Part shown: positions 60,948 through 64,000 of the stretch, in pieces | How the letters are laid out: each line of letters opens with the position of its first letter | Numbering within the stretch: position 1 is the stretch's first letter | Origin: JABDMD01 sp965203475 | Lineage (GTDB): Bacteria; Pseudomonadota; Gammaproteobacteria; UBA4575 | DNA length: 64,000 nt | Direction of reading: 5' to 3' | Assembly: GCA_965203475.1 (NCBI GenBank) | Contig: OZ241890.1 | Coordinates: 496,001 to 560,000 of the forward strand | Notes under the pieces: generated by a model | Told to the model about the DNA's origin: nothing | Databases searched by the model: none | Seen by the model: only the letters and a program-made list of their open reading frames with translations | Position numbers and translations under genes: made by a program

Positions 60948-62885
60948 ATGTCAGAAAGCAAAATTTATCCCGTATCTAGTTCTCTTGCCTCAACTGCGAA
61001 TATTGATAAAAAAACTTATGATGTTATGTATGAACAATCTATCCAAGATCCAGAAGAATTTTGGGCGAGTCAAGCAGATGAGTTTGTTTCATGGTATGAA
61101 AAGTGGAACAGGGTATTAGATTGGGATTATCACAAGGGACATATCCGCTGGTTTGAAGGGGCCAAGTTAAATGTTTCCTATAATTGCATTGACAGACATC
61201 TAGAAAATCGTGGTGATCAAACGGCCATAATTTGGGAAGGGGATGATCCAAATGATGATAAACATATTACCTATAAAGAACTTCATCAAGAAGTTTGTAA
61301 GCTAGCCAATGTATTAAAATCTCGCGGTGTAAAAAAAGGGGATCGTGTTTGTATCTATATGCCAATGATTCCTGAGGCAGCTTATGCAATGTTGGCATGT
61401 ACACGAATCGGTGCTGTGCATTCTGTGGTATTTGGTGGATTCTCTCCTGACTCTTTGCGTGATCGAATTTTGGATTCGGATTGCCAAACTGTAATTACGG
61501 CTGATGAAGGAATTCGTGGTGGTAAAAAAGTTTCACTTAAAGCCAATACGGATATTGCATTAAATGAATGCCCAAATGTTAAAACAGTATTAGTGGTTAA
61601 GCGAACAGGTGGAAACATCGATTGGCATGCAAATCGTGATTGTTGGTATCACGAAGAAATGCAACAGGCTAGTGCTGATTGTGAAGCCGAAATCATGGAT
61701 GCAGAGGATCCCTTATTTATTTTATATACCTCAGGATCTACTGGAAAACCTAAAGGCGTATTGCATACCACTGGCGGGTACCTTTTATATGCTGCAATTA
61801 CACACAAGTATGTTTTTGATTATCAAGATGGAGAAGTGTACTGGTGTACAGCAGATGTAGGTTGGGTAACAGGACATACTTATATAGTGTATGGACCCTT
61901 ATGTAATGGTGCTATCACAATGATGTTTGAAGGAGTTCCAAACTATCCGGATGGAAGTAGGTTTTGGCAAGTATGTGATAAACATAATGTTGCAAGTTTT
62001 TATACGGCACCCACTGCAATACGTGCACTGATGAGTTTAGGAGATGATGTTGTTACATCTACAAGTCGTAAAAGTTTGCGCTTGTTAGGAACCGTTGGTG
62101 AACCGATTAATCCTGAGGCGTGGGAATGGTATTACCACGTTGTTGGAGATTCTCGTTGCCCAATTGTTGACACCTGGTGGCAAACGGAAACAGGCGGTCA
62201 TTTAATTACACCTTTGCCAGGCGCAACTGATTTGAAACCTGGTTCAGCAAGTAAACCTTTTTTTGGAATTCAGCCAGCCATTGTGGATGAAAATGGTAAA
62301 GAACTTGAAGGTGAATGTCAGGGTAACTTAGTGATGAAGCATCCGTGGCCAGGGCAAATGCGCACCGTGTATGGAGATCATAAACGATTTATAGAAACGT
62401 ATTTTTCTCAGTATCCCGGTATGTATTTCAGTGGAGATGGTTGTAGACGAGATGCGGATGGATATTATTGGATTACTGGGCGGGTAGATGATGTATTAAA
62501 TATCTCAGGACATCGGTTAGGCACTGCAGAAGTAGAAAGCGCTTTGGTGTTACATCCAAAAGTTGCAGAAGCGGCAGTAGTCGGTTATCCGCATGACATT
62601 AAAGGACAAGGAATTTATGCCTATGTCACTTTAATGTCTGGGGTGCAATCCAGTGATGAACTTAAAGAAAAATTAATTCAGCTGGTCAGAAAAGAAATTG
62701 GTCCTTTTGCAAAACCCGATACTATTCAATGGGCACCTGGTTTACCGAAAACGCGTTCGGGCAAAATTATGCGAAGGATTCTACGCAAAGTAGCCGAAAA
62801 CGATGTAGAAAACTTAGGTGATACCACCACATTGGCAGATCCTTCGGTGGTGGATGACATTATTGCGAATCGCGTAAATCTTTAA
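60948..62885 (+). CDS. acs: Acetyl-CoA synthetase
   Basis: AMP-forming acetate:CoA ligase of 645 residues. The adenylate signature is YTSGSTGKPKGVLHTTGGY, the acetate-pocket region WWQTETGGHLITPLPG is the acetyl type, and PKTRSGKIMRRILRK carries Lys606, the residue controlled by acetylation in characterised enzymes. An AGGA ribosome-binding site precedes the ATG. Its place after amiE and the ATPase pair suggests it captures acetate released from acetamide. Confidence 0.94.
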   Translation: MSESKIYPVSSSLASTANIDKKTYDVMYEQSIQDPEEFWASQADEFVSWYEKWNRVLDWDYHKGHIRWFEGAKLNVSYNCIDRHLENRGDQTAIIWEGDDPNDDKHITYKELHQEVCKLANVLKSRGVKKGDRVCIYMPMIPEAAYAMLACTRIGAVHSVVFGGFSPDSLRDRILDSDCQTVITADEGIRGGKKVSLKANTDIALNECPNVKTVLVVKRTGGNIDWHANRDCWYHEEMQQASADCEAEIMDAEDPLFILYTSGSTGKPKGVLHTTGGYLLYAAITHKYVFDYQDGEVYWCTADVGWVTGHTYIVYGPLCNGAITMMFEGVPNYPDGSRFWQVCDKHNVASFYTAPTAIRALMSLGDDVVTSTSRKSLRLLGTVGEPINPEAWEWYYHVVGDSRCPIVDTWWQTETGGHLITPLPGATDLKPGSASKPFFGIQPAIVDENGKELEGECQGNLVMKHPWPGQMRTVYGDHKRFIETYFSQYPGMYFSGDGCRRDADGYYWITGRVDDVLNISGHRLGTAEVESALVLHPKVAEAAVVGYPHDIKGQGIYAYVTLMSGVQSSDELKEKLIQLVRKEIGPFAKPDTIQWAPGLPKTRSGKIMRRILRKVAENDVENLGDTTTLADPSVVDDIIANRVNL

Positions 62886-63049
62886 TTATGAATGCGCTAG
62901 AAAACTTATTAAAATCAGATACTTTTGAGCTAGATCACGAATTAAAAACCGTTCATCGTTAGTAAACTACCGTTCAGCTTTAAGCATAAAATTCTACTGA
63001 GTTTCTTTGCTATTTCTACTTTATCTGGAGTTGGAGTAGTTAACGCGTC

Positions 63050-63643
63050 ATGGAGTTATTGGACTCTGTTTCAACCGTCGTACATTTAAAGTATGCGCTA
63101 ATTGCTATTGCTGTATTAGTTATTGCTTTTTTTACAATACGCGTGGTTCGTAAGATTCAAGCTAAACTTAAGGTAATTCAACAGCGTAAAGCTGAACAAA
63201 AACGTATTCAAGAATTACGTAATCGATTTAAACAAGACATCTCAACGTTTATTTCTTCATATCGCGATGATATTTCATCTAAGCTCCAAGAAGAAAAAAC
63301 TGATAAAGGTTTATATGTATTTTGGAGTGGAGCAGATGATGTATATAAAAAGTTTACCAATGACACATCTCAAATAAATAAACTTCCTAGTTTAGAAGAG
63401 CGAATTGTAATTCGTGGATTTTATACTGAAGCAAAGGCATTGATGGATGGAATTCTATACAACAACCAATTGTTGAAAAGATATCAGTATTTACACTGCA
63501 AAATTAAAACAACCTCAGCAACTTCTGCAGAACTTAGTGAAGTTGGAACGGTTAAGGATCAGCTTGGCAAATTAGGATCTCAGTTAAGGCAGCAACACAA
63601 TGAGTTAATTGCGAGCCTAAAATCTGTTAAAGCATATTATTAA
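63050..63643 (+). CDS. Hypothetical membrane-anchored coiled-coil protein
   Basis: 197 residues: one N-terminal helix (about 15-35), followed by a basic coiled-coil segment (VRKIQAKLKVIQQRKAEQKR) and a helical domain. No family is recognised. It stands alone between acs and the convergent protease gene, which ends 2 bases after its stop. Confidence 0.6.
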   Translation: MELLDSVSTVVHLKYALIAIAVLVIAFFTIRVVRKIQAKLKVIQQRKAEQKRIQELRNRFKQDISTFISSYRDDISSKLQEEKTDKGLYVFWSGADDVYKKFTNDTSQINKLPSLEERIVIRGFYTEAKALMDGILYNNQLLKRYQYLHCKIKTTSATSAELSEVGTVKDQLGKLGSQLRQQHNELIASLKSVKAYY

Positions 63644-63645
63644 AA

Positions 63646-64000
63646 TCAAGGTTTGAAATTGTCACGGCGTTGACGAAATTCACGCAATTGAACTTTTTTA
63701 GCTTCGATACGTGCTTTTGTATTCGCATTTATCCCCGAGGATCGTGTTGCTAATTGAAGTTGTTCCATGGAGGCGTTATATCGCGCATTAGCTGCATAAA
63801 AATCCCCTAATGCTTCGTGACTACGCCAGGGCATATTCGCATTACTTGCAGCTTTGGCTTTAAGTTTATCAATGGCTGGATTTGAATGCGCTAGTTTTAG
63901 TTGATCTAACATTCTTAGTGCTAGTTCGCCTTGATTTTTTTCAATCAAACTCGTTGCTAGATAGTATGTAATTGCTACATTGTTTGGATAAATTCCTGTT
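63646..64000 (-). CDS. C-terminal TPR region of a BepA-like M48 peptidase (partial)
   Basis: The frame continues past the window edge: upstream of residue 1 of the visible start-like TTG the codons read GIYPNNVAIYYLATSL without a stop. The end (HEALGDFYAANARYNASMEQ followed by LQLATRSSGINANTKARIEA) resembles the TPR tail of the periplasmic protease BepA, which assists outer-membrane protein assembly. The catalytic M48 domain with HEXXH would lie outside the window, so this assignment is partial. Confidence 0.7.
   Translation of the reverse strand, partial: TGIYPNNVAITYYLATSLIEKNQGELALRMLDQLKLAHSNPAIDKLKAKAASNANMPWRSHEALGDFYAANARYNASMEQLQLATRSSGINANTKARIEAKKVQLREFRQRRDNFKP

Noticed and set aside
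62888..62962. 24-codon frame (MNALENLLKSDTFELDHELK...) just after acs
   Set aside because: Very short, no ribosome-binding site of its own, no terminator and no recognised relative; it could be a remnant, but nothing supports a gene call.
1..64000. CRISPR array, rRNA operon, insertion sequence or prophage
   Set aside because: No regularly spaced direct repeats, rRNA sequence, transposase or phage gene was seen on either strand.

Overview
The window is AT-rich chromosomal DNA of a non-enteric gammaproteobacterium. The evidence is the gene order: proA-nadD-rsfS-rlmH-maf-rng-yhdP-nit-tldD/pmbA, purMN, hda, aspS, yebC-ruvCAB-ybgC-tolQRAB-pal-cpoB-queE-queC. No species can be named from the sequence alone. 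A secreted protein with a PEP-CTERM-like tail (VPIPPA) hints at an exosortase system elsewhere in the genome.

Layout. Bases 1-12,135 hold housekeeping genes on the + strand: proline and NAD synthesis, ribosome and rRNA maturation, RNase G, a giant AsmA-like envelope protein, a nitrilase-family enzyme and TldD/PmbA. Bases 12,139-15,882 run on the - strand (PEP-CTERM protein, DUF3108 protein, purN, purM). Bases 16,080-32,633 hold a phosphatidyltransferase, hda, wrbA, an arsC-like gene, aspS, a PilF-like lipoprotein, nudB, the yebC-ruvCAB block, the Tol-Pal system and queE/queC. A tRNA-Lys(UUU) at 32,709-32,784 marks the edge of a small accessory island (32,785-34,801). That island holds a GC-rich, stem-loop-rich non-coding stretch and three orphan genes, each bracketed by copies of a roughly 28-bp hairpin repeat. 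Bases 34,802-41,077 carry a mixed set: a YdjM-like membrane protein, a 40-residue membrane peptide, a Dabb protein, a Na+/solute symporter with a TPR partner, a second nitrilase-family enzyme and two orphan secreted or membrane proteins.

Bases 41,078-62,885 form one large organic-nitrogen locus. On the - strand are a urea ABC transporter (urtABCDE), a solo B3/4 tRNA-editing-like protein, a UreH-type nickel permease, a complete urease operon (ureE-F-AB fusion-C-G-D), a small orphan gene and a UT-family urea channel. Divergently on the + strand are amiC-amiR (amide sensor and ANTAR antiterminator), the aliphatic amidase amiE, a MoxR/CbbQ-type ATPase with a NorD/CbbO-type von Willebrand protein, and acetyl-CoA synthetase. 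Together these genes would import urea and amides, release ammonia, supply nickel to urease and turn amidase-derived acetate into acetyl-CoA.

The most interesting signals are here. The amiE and urtA leaders contain clearly related hairpin-plus-terminator modules, which suggests that one AmiR-type antiterminator controls both amide hydrolysis and urea uptake. AmiC, the likely sensor, is a cytoplasmic paralogue of the UrtA binding protein. A decayed second copy of the urea channel lies at the far end of the urease cluster and appears to have been captured as the C-terminus of the B3/4 gene. The window ends in an orphan membrane protein and the C-terminus of a BepA-like protease.
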